NCBI GenBank assembly: GCA_023410675.1
Contig: JAEYPM010000085.1
Location: forward strand, 1-21,537
Direction of reading: 5' to 3'
Length of the DNA: 21,537 bases
Source: Bacillota bacterium
GTDB lineage: Bacteria; Bacillota; Clostridia; Lachnospirales; Cellulosilyticaceae
Below, one piece after another: positions 15,304 through 21,537 of this stretch; position 1 is the first letter of the stretch; each line of letters begins with the position of its first letter. Position numbers and translations under genes: made by a program. The notes under the pieces are model-generated. The model ran no database searches. It had not been told where the DNA came from and saw only the letters and a program-made list of their open reading frames with translations.

Positions 15304-15307
15304 AAGC

Positions 15308-15751
15308 TTAACCTCTTGATAATATGATTTTAGCAATATCACTTGCTAAGATGCCTGAAAATAAAATGATTTCGCTAGGAACTAAGATAGAGACTGTTTG
15401 AAAGTGAAAAATTAATTCTAAAAGTATTAATAAAATACTCATAACGACCATAGCAGAAAATCCATAATAGCCTGATTTTGTTTTAATCATTTTAAAGTAT
15501 TCGTCTTGAAAAGCTTGGCGTATGTATTCGTTTTTAGATGCCTTAAAAGTAATAAAAAGATGCCATATATAAGCGATAATCAGTAAAACCCCGCAGGTAA
15601 GAGCGGTATAGAAGGTATAAGATTCAAGATTTGGAATTAATTCTAAGGAGATAATAAGGTGAAAGGCAATTAGGATTAGAAATAATAGATTACGCACAAC
15701 GAGAAGTCTGGCAGCACTTTTGATCACATGTTTTTCAGTAGTAATTTGCAT
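15308..15751 (-). CDS. four-helix membrane protein, partner of the XRE regulator
   Basis: This is a 147-residue integral membrane protein of unknown function. Four hydrophobic segments are visible: LLVVRNLLFLILIAF, FYTALTCGVLLIIAYIW, GFSAMVVMSILLILLE and VPSEIILFSGILASDI. A polar loop with KASKNEYIRQAFQDEYFKM lies between helices two and three. The ATG at 15751 has a perfect AGGAGG 9 nt upstream; longer in-frame starts run over the inverted repeat region. Small membrane proteins of this shape coupled to a small XRE regulator are frequent in Firmicutes, but I know no established role. It is the first gene of the cassette. Confidence 0.85.
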   Translation of the reverse strand: MQITTEKHVIKSAARLLVVRNLLFLILIAFHLIISLELIPNLESYTFYTALTCGVLLIIAYIWHLFITFKASKNEYIRQAFQDEYFKMIKTKSGYYGFSAMVVMSILLILLELIFHFQTVSILVPSEIILFSGILASDIAKIILSRG

Positions 15752-15776
15752 AGAAAACAACCTCCTATTGATCATT

Positions 15777-15817
15777 TTGTAACCTTTAATTATCAAAAAG
15801 AGTAGTTAAGGTTACAA
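15777..15817. promoter_or_regulatory. inverted repeat, candidate operator of the XRE cassette
   Basis: TTGTAACCTT (15777-15786) and AAGGTTACAA (15808-15817) are perfect 10-bp inverted copies 21 bp apart. The distal half lies at the predicted transcription start of the minus-strand cassette. Two half sites facing each other about three helical turns apart (centre to centre) suit a dimeric or looping regulator such as the encoded XRE protein. As RNA it could also fold as a hairpin in the 5' leader. Confidence 0.55.
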
Positions 15818-15821
15818 TCTT

Positions 15822-15850
15822 ATATTATACCTTTTTTATTTGTATGTCAA
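15822..15850 (-). promoter_or_regulatory. promoter of the membrane protein-XRE-hydrolase cassette
   Basis: On the minus strand TTGACA (15850-15845) is followed by GGTATAATATAAG. TATAAT at 15829-15824 gives a short 15-bp spacer, while TAATAT at 15827-15822 gives 17 bp. Either predicts a start within or beside the inverted repeat. Confidence 0.65.
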
Positions 15851-15923
15851 GGGCGTAAAAGATCTTCACTGAGTTTTTACTAAATTTCCCCAAGTTTCCC
15901 TTGAGTTTCAAGGAAGCAAGAGA

Positions 15924-15933
15924 ACAGTCCCTA
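15924..15933. repeat. ACAGTCCCTA repeat, right copy
   Basis: These ten bases are identical to 14532-14541. A small hairpin (CCTTGA, GTT, TCAAGG) lies just upstream at about 15898-15912. No transposase or longer flanking homology is visible. Confidence 0.3.
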
Positions 15934-15955
15934 TATTTTAGAAATGAGGTGTGCC

Positions 15956-18505
15956 ATGAATCTATACGACAAAGTTAGTACAGGATTAAAGGGTTTTGAT
16001 CAAGTAATTGATCACTTGCGATTTGGAGATAACGTAGTGTGGCAAGTGGACTGTATTTCACACTATAAGAAGATGGCTAATTATTTTGTAGAAAGTGCAA
16101 AAGCAGAAAAGATGAGCCTAATTTATATCCGTTTTGCAAATCATGAGCCCATACTGGATGCTAGTCAAGACATTAAGACTTATCATGTTGATGCAAGAAA
16201 AGGCTTTGAAGGTTTTGCCACTGAAATACATAATCTTATAAAAGAAGAGGGTAAAAGAGCATTCTATGTTTTCGATTGTCTCACTGATTTATTAGAATAT
16301 TGGAAGTCAGACTTGATGATTGGTAATTTTTTTAAGGCTACTTGTCCCTACTTATATGAGTTAGATACAGTTGCCTATTTTGCCGTAAAGCGAAATTTTC
16401 ATACCTATAGCACCATTGCTGGTATTCGTGAAACCACTCAGTTGCTCCTAGATTTATATCAAATCAATGAGAAAACTTATATCCATCCTCTTAAGGTATG
16501 GCAGCGTTATTCACCGACTATGTTTTTTCCACATTTCATTGAGGGACAAGAGGCTGTTTGTATTACGTCCAGTTCTGATGCTTCTGAACTCTTTACCAGT
16601 ATTAGTCGTGGGGAAATAAGACTCGATTATTGGAATACCATCTTTAACGATGCGAAAAAAATGCTTAGCTTTTCCCATGAGGAGCAGGAAGCAGTAAAGA
16701 AGCGTCTCATGAATATGCTTATTGGCAAGGATTCTAGGATGTTTCAGTTATGTGACCGATATTTCACCTTAAAAGATATACTCGCCATTGCATCTAGAGA
16801 AATCGGTACTGGCTTTATTGGTGGAAAAAGCGTTGGTATGCTTCTGGCAAGAAAAATATCAGCGGTTGAAGGTGGTGACGCCATTACATCATGCTTTGAG
16901 CCTCATGATTCATTTTTTATTGGTTCTGATGTTTTTTACACTTATATTGTGCAAAATGGTTGGTGGAGACTTCGTACCAAGCAAAAAACAGCTGAGGGCT
17001 ATTATAAGTATGCGACAAAGCTTAAAGAAAAACTTTTACATGGATCCTTTCCCAAGGATATTCAAGAACAATTTGTTCAAATGCTTGAGTACTTTGGTCA
17101 GTCGCCTATTATTATACGATCCAGCTCCTTGTTAGAAGATAACTTTGGCAATGCATTTGCTGGGAAATATGAGAGCGTTTTCTGTGTGAATCAGGGTTCG
17201 CCAAAGGAACGCTATGAAGCCTTTGAGCAGGCCATACGCACTGTTTATGCAAGCACCATGAGTGAAGATGCACTAAGCTATCGAATGAATCGGGGACTGG
17301 CAAATCAGGATGAGCAGATGGCTATATTAGTACAGCGCGTATCAGGAGATCGATATGGTGACTACTTTTTCCCACATATCGCAGGGGTAGGGAATTCGTC
17401 TAACCTTTATGTTTGGGATGAAAGTATTGATATGAATGCAGGGATGCTCCGTCTGGTATTTGGTTTAGGGACTAGAGCAGTAGACCGTACTGATGGCGAT
17501 TATGTGAAAATCGTATGTCTAGATAACCCTCTTCGCATTTCTCCAATGAATTATGAAGATCAGAAAAAGTTCTCTCAACATCGATTAGACCTTCTTTCGC
17601 TTGCAGATAATACGCTAGAAAGTAAAAATCTAGATGAGGTTTTATCTCTTCCTTTAAATACAGACAAGAAACTGATGATAAGCCCTGACTATGCTGCCGA
17701 AGCACGTATGCGTGAACGGGGATATACAAACATGATGACACCTTATGTCGTAGACTTTAAAAAACTTTTTACAGAAACAAAGTTTGCTTTTATAATGCGA
17801 GAAATGTTAGCCCTACTGTCAAAAGCCTATGAGTACCCTGTTGATATTGAATTTACAGCTAACTTTAACAAAAATAATGACTTTAAAATAAACCTCTTAC
17901 AATGTCGTCCACTTCAAACCAAAGGCTTAGGCAAGACAGTAAAAATACCAGAATTAAAAGATGCGGCGGACTGCTTTTTTTTAAGTAAAGGGAACTTCAT
18001 GGGGGGAAGTGTACGCATGTCCATTGATTATGTCATATTGGTTCGGGCACATGAATACTTAAAACTAAGTGAACAAGGCAAATATGGGGTGGCTAGACAA
18101 ATAGGTGCAATCAATAGGGAAATGAAAGGGAAAAATGCCCTGCTTATGGGGCCAGGTAGATGGGGAACCACGACACCATCCCTTGGAATACCAGTACACT
18201 TTACGGAACTATGTAATATGAAGGTGCTTTGTGAGTATTCCTCAAAAAAAGAAGGCTTCATGCCAGAGCTATCCTATGGTAGCCATTTCTTTCAAGATAT
18301 TGTTGAATCTGAAATCTTTTATGTGGCCATTTTTGATGGATATCAAGATGTAATTTATAATCCTGATCATATTTTACAAGAAGAAAATTTGCTTACTTCT
18401 TTCTTGCCTGAGAGTGGAGAATTTAAAGATGTGATTCATATTGCAAAAACCAGTGGTATGGAGATATATTCTGATATTGTCACCCAAAAACTTTTATGTA
18501 GGTAA
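15956..18505 (+). CDS. RecA/KaiC-like domain fused to PEP/pyruvate-binding (PPDK N-terminal) domain
   Basis: This is an 849-residue cytoplasmic protein of unknown role. The ATG at 15956 follows GAGGTG; an ATG 12 bp upstream overlaps that site. Residues 1-200 resemble RecA/KaiC ATPases (STGLKGFDQVID; Walker B-like AFYVFDCLTDLL), but where the Walker A loop belongs there is VDCISHYKK, so nucleotide binding there is doubtful. About residues 280-650 form the ATP-grasp PEP synthase/pyruvate phosphate dikinase N-terminal domain: IGGKSVGMLLARK near 287, IIRSSSLLEDNFGNAFAG near 385-403, and NLLQCRPLQ near 645 at its end. The phospho-His swivel and PEP-binding TIM barrel of true PpsA/PpdK are absent. 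Instead a roughly 200-residue C-terminal region follows with MGPGRWGTTTPSLGIP. It is therefore not a complete PEP synthase; it may phosphorylate another protein or molecule. Confidence 0.82.
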   Translation: MNLYDKVSTGLKGFDQVIDHLRFGDNVVWQVDCISHYKKMANYFVESAKAEKMSLIYIRFANHEPILDASQDIKTYHVDARKGFEGFATEIHNLIKEEGKRAFYVFDCLTDLLEYWKSDLMIGNFFKATCPYLYELDTVAYFAVKRNFHTYSTIAGIRETTQLLLDLYQINEKTYIHPLKVWQRYSPTMFFPHFIEGQEAVCITSSSDASELFTSISRGEIRLDYWNTIFNDAKKMLSFSHEEQEAVKKRLMNMLIGKDSRMFQLCDRYFTLKDILAIASREIGTGFIGGKSVGMLLARKISAVEGGDAITSCFEPHDSFFIGSDVFYTYIVQNGWWRLRTKQKTAEGYYKYATKLKEKLLHGSFPKDIQEQFVQMLEYFGQSPIIIRSSSLLEDNFGNAFAGKYESVFCVNQGSPKERYEAFEQAIRTVYASTMSEDALSYRMNRGLANQDEQMAILVQRVSGDRYGDYFFPHIAGVGNSSNLYVWDESIDMNAGMLRLVFGLGTRAVDRTDGDYVKIVCLDNPLRISPMNYEDQKKFSQHRLDLLSLADNTLESKNLDEVLSLPLNTDKKLMISPDYAAEARMRERGYTNMMTPYVVDFKKLFTETKFAFIMREMLALLSKAYEYPVDIEFTANFNKNNDFKINLLQCRPLQTKGLGKTVKIPELKDAADCFFLSKGNFMGGSVRMSIDYVILVRAHEYLKLSEQGKYGVARQIGAINREMKGKNALLMGPGRWGTTTPSLGIPVHFTELCNMKVLCEYSSKKEGFMPELSYGSHFFQDIVESEIFYVAIFDGYQDVIYNPDHILQEENLLTSFLPESGEFKDVIHIAKTSGMEIYSDIVTQKLLCR

Positions 18506-18559
18506 ACCCAATTACTTTGGACAAAATGCTAAGATTGTAGGTTTTAGTGAAAAGATATC

Positions 18560-18646
18560 TTGACAGATAACCATAACTTTATTATGCTAAAAAGAAGATA
18601 TAGAACCCACACTTGAGACTTTTGGTTATTCTATGTGGATTCTATA
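18560..18646 (+). promoter_or_regulatory. upstream promoter and hairpin before the proS T-box
   Basis: TTGACA (18560-18565) and TATGCT (18583-18588) are 17 bp apart, predicting a start near 18595. The RNA would begin with a long hairpin: 18599-18611 pairs with 18634-18646 at 12 of 13 positions. No T-tract follows, so it is not a terminator. A competing fold pairs TAGAA with TTCTA at about 18628. It could give a second, longer proS transcript or an independent small RNA. I see nothing else in 18506-18680. Confidence 0.45.
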
Positions 18647-18689
18647 TAGAATGAACCTGTTAAAGATTGCTTTATACTATAGGCATTTA

Positions 18690-18718
18690 TTGAAAACAAG
18701 TAGTTTATGAAATAATAA
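18690..18718 (+). promoter_or_regulatory. candidate promoter of the proS T-box transcript
   Basis: TTGAAA (18690-18695) and TAATAA (18713-18718) are 17 bp apart. A better -10, TATAAT at 18729-18734, has only a weak -35 (TTATGA, 18 bp upstream). Either would start just before the T-box Stem I. Confidence 0.5.
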
Positions 18719-18739
18719 ATAAGTAGTTTATAATATGGT

Positions 18740-19029
18740 GATGAAGAGAAATCAGTAGATACAAGATGCTTTTCATAAGAGAGGAAGTTCATAGGCTGAA
18801 AGACTTCTAAAAGTATGTTCTATTGTCCAAGCTCAGAGCTCTGCATGAAATAGATAAGTGCAGCGGGTTCTTCCGTTATAGAGATAGAGAGAATACAACT
18901 TAGGATTTGGCTAAATGCTGGAGCAGCCTATGACGATCGATAAACTCGAGAGGCAATAAGCTAAGATTGTATTAACTAGGGTGGTACCGCCGAGATTATG
19001 GCCCCTATGCGTTTTCGCATAGGGGTTTT
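18740..19029 (+). ncRNA. T-box riboswitch, proline specifier (proS leader)
   Basis: This leader senses uncharged tRNA. The T-box sequence AGGGTGGTACCGCC is at 18978-18991, with TGGT (18982-18985) fitting an ACCA tRNA end, the discriminator A expected of tRNA-Pro. Stem I is recognisable: AGTAG on the 5' side of the specifier loop, AAGAGAGGAAG and GGCTGAAAGACTTC in its upper part, and the helix around ATGCTTTT (18752-18759)/AAAAGTAT. On the 3' side the specifier loop reads TCCAAG. CCA at 18827-18829 followed by A is a Pro codon, agreeing with the proS gene downstream. In the antiterminator, TAGGG (18977-18981) pairs with CCCTA (19003-19007), and GCC with GGC; CCCTA is otherwise in the terminator. 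Stem II and III details were not resolved. Confidence 0.93.
19002..19029 (+). terminator. T-box-controlled terminator
   Basis: CCCCTATGCG (19002-19011), loop TTTT, CGCATAGGGG (19016-19025): a perfect 10-bp stem followed by TTTT then GCTATG. The T-tract is short. The 5' arm is shared with the T-box antiterminator. Confidence 0.88.
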
Positions 19030-19182
19030 GCTATGTAATAAAAAAGGAATTAAAGGAAAGAAAGCTAAAAGAAACACAAGTATCAAATAAAGTAACAGTA
19101 AGAAAGTTAAAGAATAAAAATCAAAAGGGAAATAAAGCTTAAGAATAAAAAAGCTAAATAATAAGAAAGGTTGGGAAAAAGT
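19030..19182 (+). other. A-rich leader between T-box terminator and proS
   Basis: About 150 nt are almost all A and G, with recurring AAGAATAAAAA, AAAGCT and AAGAAAG strings and very few C. No ORF with a ribosome binding site and no stable hairpin is seen. It forms an unstructured 5' region of the readthrough mRNA, possibly helping ribosome loading or acting as a degradation site. Confidence 0.6.
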
Positions 19183-20619
19183 ATGGCAGGAAAACAAAAG
19201 TTTGTATCTGAAATTACAGATATGGATAAAGATTTTGCACAGTGGTATACAGATGTTGTAAAAAAGGCGGAGCTTGTAGATTATGCTAGTGTAAGAGGAT
19301 GTATGGTCATTAAACCTCATGGCTATGCAATATGGGAGCTTATTCAAAAGGATCTTGATAGACGTTTTAAAGAAACAGGGCATGTTAATGTCTATATGCC
19401 TATGTTTATTCCAGAAAGTCTTCTCCAAAAGGAAAAAGATCACGTAGAAGGTTTTGCACCAGAAGTTGCTTGGGTAACTCATGGTGGAAGTGACAAACTA
19501 ACTGAGCGTTTATGTGTGCGTCCAACTTCTGAAACACTATTTTGTGATCATTATGCAAAGGAGATAGAATCTCACAGAGATTTACCAAAGCTCTACAACC
19601 AATGGTGCTCAGTCGTTAGATGGGAAAAAACGACTAGACCATTTCTTCGTACGCTTGAGTTCTTATGGCAAGAAGGTCATACGGCTCATGCCACTGCTGA
19701 AGATGCAGAAGAAGAGACCATTCGCATGCTTAATGTGTACGCAGATTTTTGTGAACAAGTCTTAGCTATTCCTGTTGTTAAAGGGCAAAAAACAGATAAA
19801 GAAAAGTTTGCAGGAGCTAAAGCTACCTACACTATAGAAAGTTTGATGCATGATGGCAAAGCCCTTCAGTCAGGAACAAGCCATAACTTTGGTGATGGCT
19901 TTGCTAAAGCCTTTAATATTCAGTACACAGATAAAAATAACCAATTACAATACGTTCATCAAACTTCATGGGGTATGACAACACGCCTTATTGGAGCCAT
20001 TATCATGGTACATGGAGATAACAATGGGCTTGTATTACCACCAGCAGTAGCACCTACCCAAGTTATTATTATACCTATTGCTCAGCACAAAGATGGTGTG
20101 CTTGACAAGGCAAATGAGATTAAGGATAAACTAAAAGGAAATGTTCGTGTCAGCGTGGATGATAGCGACAAATCACCAGGTTGGAAGTTTAGTGAGCATG
20201 AAATGAAAGGTGTACCTGTTCGTCTTGAAATAGGGCCAAAGGATATTGAGGCTAATCAAGCGGTACTTGCAAGACGTGACACAGGAGAAAAGGTTACAGT
20301 ATCCTTAGATAATATAGAACAAGAAGTCAGTATGCTTATTGATAAAATGCAAAAGGAAATGTTAGAAAGAGCAAGACAACATAGAGATGCTCATACCTAT
20401 TCAGCTACGACCATGGGGGCTTTTGCAAAAGCAGTAGAAGAAACACCTGGTTTTATTAAGGCTATGTGGTGTGGTGATGAAGCTTGTGAGCTTGAAGTAA
20501 AAGAACAAACAGGAGCGACATCAAGGTGTATTCCATTTGAACAAGAAAGTGTAGCAGATACATGTATTTGCTGTGGCAAGAAAGCAAAACACATGGTATA
20601 TTGGGGCAAGGCATATTAA
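19183..20619 (+). CDS. proS: prolyl-tRNA synthetase, archaeal/eukaryal type
   Basis: This enzyme charges tRNA-Pro with proline in the cytoplasm. The 478 residues fit the short ProRS class, which lacks the editing insertion of the roughly 570-residue bacterial form and has an extra C-terminal domain. Class II motifs are visible: the segment with VYMPMFIPESLL, motif 2 VVRWEKTTRPFLRTLEF with EGHTAHA near 150, and the proline pocket region TSHNFGDGFAKAF near 235. The C-terminal Zn-binding part has CGDEACE, SRCIPF, CICCGKK and ends in the typical tyrosine (KAY). The ATG at 19183 is preceded by AAAGG and GGG; an in-frame TTG at 19171 would add four residues. It is controlled by the T-box leader and followed by a hairpin at 20631, so it is probably monocistronic. 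Confidence 0.96.
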   Translation: MAGKQKFVSEITDMDKDFAQWYTDVVKKAELVDYASVRGCMVIKPHGYAIWELIQKDLDRRFKETGHVNVYMPMFIPESLLQKEKDHVEGFAPEVAWVTHGGSDKLTERLCVRPTSETLFCDHYAKEIESHRDLPKLYNQWCSVVRWEKTTRPFLRTLEFLWQEGHTAHATAEDAEEETIRMLNVYADFCEQVLAIPVVKGQKTDKEKFAGAKATYTIESLMHDGKALQSGTSHNFGDGFAKAFNIQYTDKNNQLQYVHQTSWGMTTRLIGAIIMVHGDNNGLVLPPAVAPTQVIIIPIAQHKDGVLDKANEIKDKLKGNVRVSVDDSDKSPGWKFSEHEMKGVPVRLEIGPKDIEANQAVLARRDTGEKVTVSLDNIEQEVSMLIDKMQKEMLERARQHRDAHTYSATTMGAFAKAVEETPGFIKAMWCGDEACELEVKEQTGATSRCIPFEQESVADTCICCGKKAKHMVYWGKAY

Positions 20620-20630
20620 AACAGACAATA

Positions 20631-20671
20631 AATACTCCCACGTATAGTTACTCTATTAGCGTGGGAGTATT
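20631..20671. terminator. terminator after proS
   Basis: AATACTCCCACG pairs perfectly over 12 bp with CGTGGGAGTATT around a 17-nt loop, 12 nt after the proS stop. The following TGTTGTATT is a weak T-tract. It may also serve the minus-strand lipoprotein gene that ends at 20765. Confidence 0.7.
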
Positions 20672-20718
20672 GTTGTATTAAGAATAAAAATTCTACTTAT
20701 TGAAGATGAACTATTCTC

Positions 20719-20756
20719 AATCGAACCAAAATGAACTCTAGTATGTATATAAAGTG
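20719..20756. repeat. 38-bp direct repeat, copy 1
   Basis: The segment from AATCGAACCAAAATGAA to GTATATAAAGTG matches 21490-21527 at 33 of 38 positions, the differences I count all being transitions. It lies 8 nt beyond the stop codon of the minus-strand lipoprotein gene. Confidence 0.8.
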
Positions 20757-20764
20757 TATAGGGG

Positions 20765-21235
20765 TTATTCTATATACAAACGCTTGTTGCACACGACTTT
20801 TCCACCACCAATTTTATCATATACAGTAACCGTGAGCATATATTGTCCTGTAGGTATTTCTTTACTTGCAAAAAATGAACCAACTGGAGATTTGGCAATA
20901 TTATTTTCTAGATCCATTTTACCAGATTCACCCAAGCAACTTTTCTCCTCATTAACAATTGTCCCTTCAGCATCTTTTAATTCAACATCAATATCCATCC
21001 AATTTAATCCATCTTCACCCTTTTCAAATCCTGATACATTTAATAAAACTAATCCAATAGTATCTTCTTTTGCAAATTGTGCATCTGTAACTTGATTCCA
21101 TAAACCATCAATTTGCTTTGCAAGAATTGCTTCTTCATATGAAAGTCCAATATTTAGAGAGGACTCAGATCTACATCCTGTTAATGGAATAGTTAATAAG
21201 ATGAATAAACTAAACAATAAAAAAATTTTTTTCAC
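20765..21235 (-). CDS. small lipoprotein, unknown function
   Basis: This 156-residue secreted protein begins with GTG at 21235, 7 nt after GGAGGG. An in-frame ATG at 21268 would put 11 polar residues before the signal and overlaps the ribosome binding site. KK at 2-3, a hydrophobic core (IFLLFSLFILLTIPL) and the lipobox LTGC place the lipidated Cys at residue 21. The mature part of about 136 residues has GLVLLNVSGFEKG, WMDIDVELKDAEG and QYMLTVTVYDKIGGG, giving alternating strands as in small beta-sandwich ligand- or cell-wall-binding lipoproteins. I recognise no named family. It should sit on the outer face of the membrane. A 38-bp repeat flanks it, which hints at a tandem paralogue beyond the window edge. 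Confidence 0.82.
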   Translation of the reverse strand: MKKIFLLFSLFILLTIPLTGCRSESSLNIGLSYEEAILAKQIDGLWNQVTDAQFAKEDTIGLVLLNVSGFEKGEDGLNWMDIDVELKDAEGTIVNEEKSCLGESGKMDLENNIAKSPVGSFFASKEIPTGQYMLTVTVYDKIGGGKVVCNKRLYIE

Positions 21236-21336
21236 AAATATTCCCTCCGTTTTTTGTATTTGAAGCATATAGCACGCCTACTTATCAATTAGTATCTATG
21301 AATCCATATTAGTATAGTACATTAATAGTATTTAAT

Positions 21337-21386
21337 AAATATAAATATTATAATAATATATAACATTAATTATAATATTTATATTT
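21337..21386. repeat. AT-only inverted repeat
   Basis: Positions 21337-21354 and 21369-21386 are perfect 18-bp inverted copies made only of A and T, around a 14-nt centre. They lie upstream of the lipoprotein gene in a 254-bp AT-rich gap (21236-21489) in which I find no gene and no convincing -35/-10 pair. It could extrude as a cruciform or simply reflect base composition. Confidence 0.6.
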
Positions 21387-21489
21387 GGTTTAAGATAAAA
21401 TTCGATATTATAACCAGTAATAAATTAAGTTATAGACAAATTGCATCCTATTAAAAGAATTATGTTCTTATTTTTTATTATCCATAAAT

Positions 21490-21527
21490 AATCGAACTAA
21501 AATGAATTTCAGTGTGTATATAAAGTG
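21490..21527. repeat. 38-bp direct repeat, copy 2
   Basis: Second copy of the 20719-20756 repeat in the same orientation, 771 bp away. TTA follows 1 nt later (21529-21531); on the minus strand that could be the stop codon of a second gene entering from beyond the window, as copy 1 closely follows the lipoprotein stop. Confidence 0.8.
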
Positions 21528-21537
21528 ATTAATGCAT

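Noticed and set aside
15956..18505. Complete PEP synthase
   Set aside because: The central phospho-His domain and the C-terminal PEP-binding barrel are absent, and the N-terminal RecA-like domain does not belong to PpsA.
18976..19482. Minus-strand ORF of 168 codons opposite proS
   Set aside because: It runs antisense to the T-box terminator, the purine-rich leader and the proS N-terminus; its Phe/Leu-rich translation is a product of the A-rich plus strand.
20754..21095. Plus-strand ORF opposite the lipoprotein gene
   Set aside because: It is antisense to a gene with a clear signal peptide, lipobox and ribosome binding site, and has no ribosome binding site of its own.
1..21537. CRISPR arrays, tRNA or rRNA genes, transposase genes
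   Set aside because: I looked on both strands and saw no regularly spaced repeats, no tRNA-like cloverleaf with CCA end, and no transposase or integrase motifs.

Overview
The window reads as low-GC Firmicute DNA, most likely an anaerobic clostridium of the Lachnospiraceae type. The grounds are AT-rich intergenic DNA, strong AGGAGG ribosome binding sites, GTG and TTG starts, a T-box leader, an archaeal-type ProRS, a type III glutamine synthetase, DapL, and a split ferredoxin-linked glutamate synthase. The species is not determined.

Region 1 (1-12570) is a nitrogen-assimilation island read in two directions from about 3190-3440. Leftward lie asnA (ammonia-dependent Asn synthetase) and glnN (type III GS, its last few codons beyond the window edge). 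Rightward runs a tightly overlapped nine-gene operon: glutamate synthase amidotransferase subunit, FMN/Fe-S synthase subunit, a polyferredoxin, an FAD/NAD(P)H oxidoreductase, the GXGXG subunit, type I GS (glnA), an ANTAR RNA-binding antiterminator, dapF and dapL. Together these form a GS-GOGAT cycle with its own electron-transfer subunits, a regulator, and the last steps to meso-diaminopimelate. Region 2 (12571-14525) is asnB, the glutamine-dependent Asn synthetase.

The most striking signal is that asnA-glnN, the glutamate synthase operon and asnB share one leader design. A small hairpin with a six-base loop (AAAGAC, AAAGGC or AAAGGT: A at loop position 1, G at 4) sits at the predicted 5' end of the RNA. 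Its loop and 3' arm are also the start of the 5' arm of a strong intrinsic terminator. This is the hexaloop/terminator switch known for ANTAR antiterminators, and an ANTAR protein is encoded in the middle operon. I can find only one hexaloop per leader instead of the described pair, and the receiver domain of the ANTAR protein lacks the phosphoacceptor Asp.

Region 3 (14543-15850, minus strand) is a three-gene cassette: a four-helix membrane protein, a small XRE regulator and an isochorismatase-family hydrolase. A 10-bp inverted repeat lies over the predicted start site. Region 4 (15956-18505) is a large protein joining a RecA/KaiC-like domain without a Walker A motif to a PEP/pyruvate-binding ATP-grasp domain. 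Region 5 (18506-20671) holds a T-box leader with a CCA (Pro) specifier controlling archaeal-type proS, followed by a terminator. Region 6 (20672-21537) holds a minus-strand lipoprotein gene flanked by a 38-bp imperfect direct repeat, with an AT-only inverted repeat upstream.
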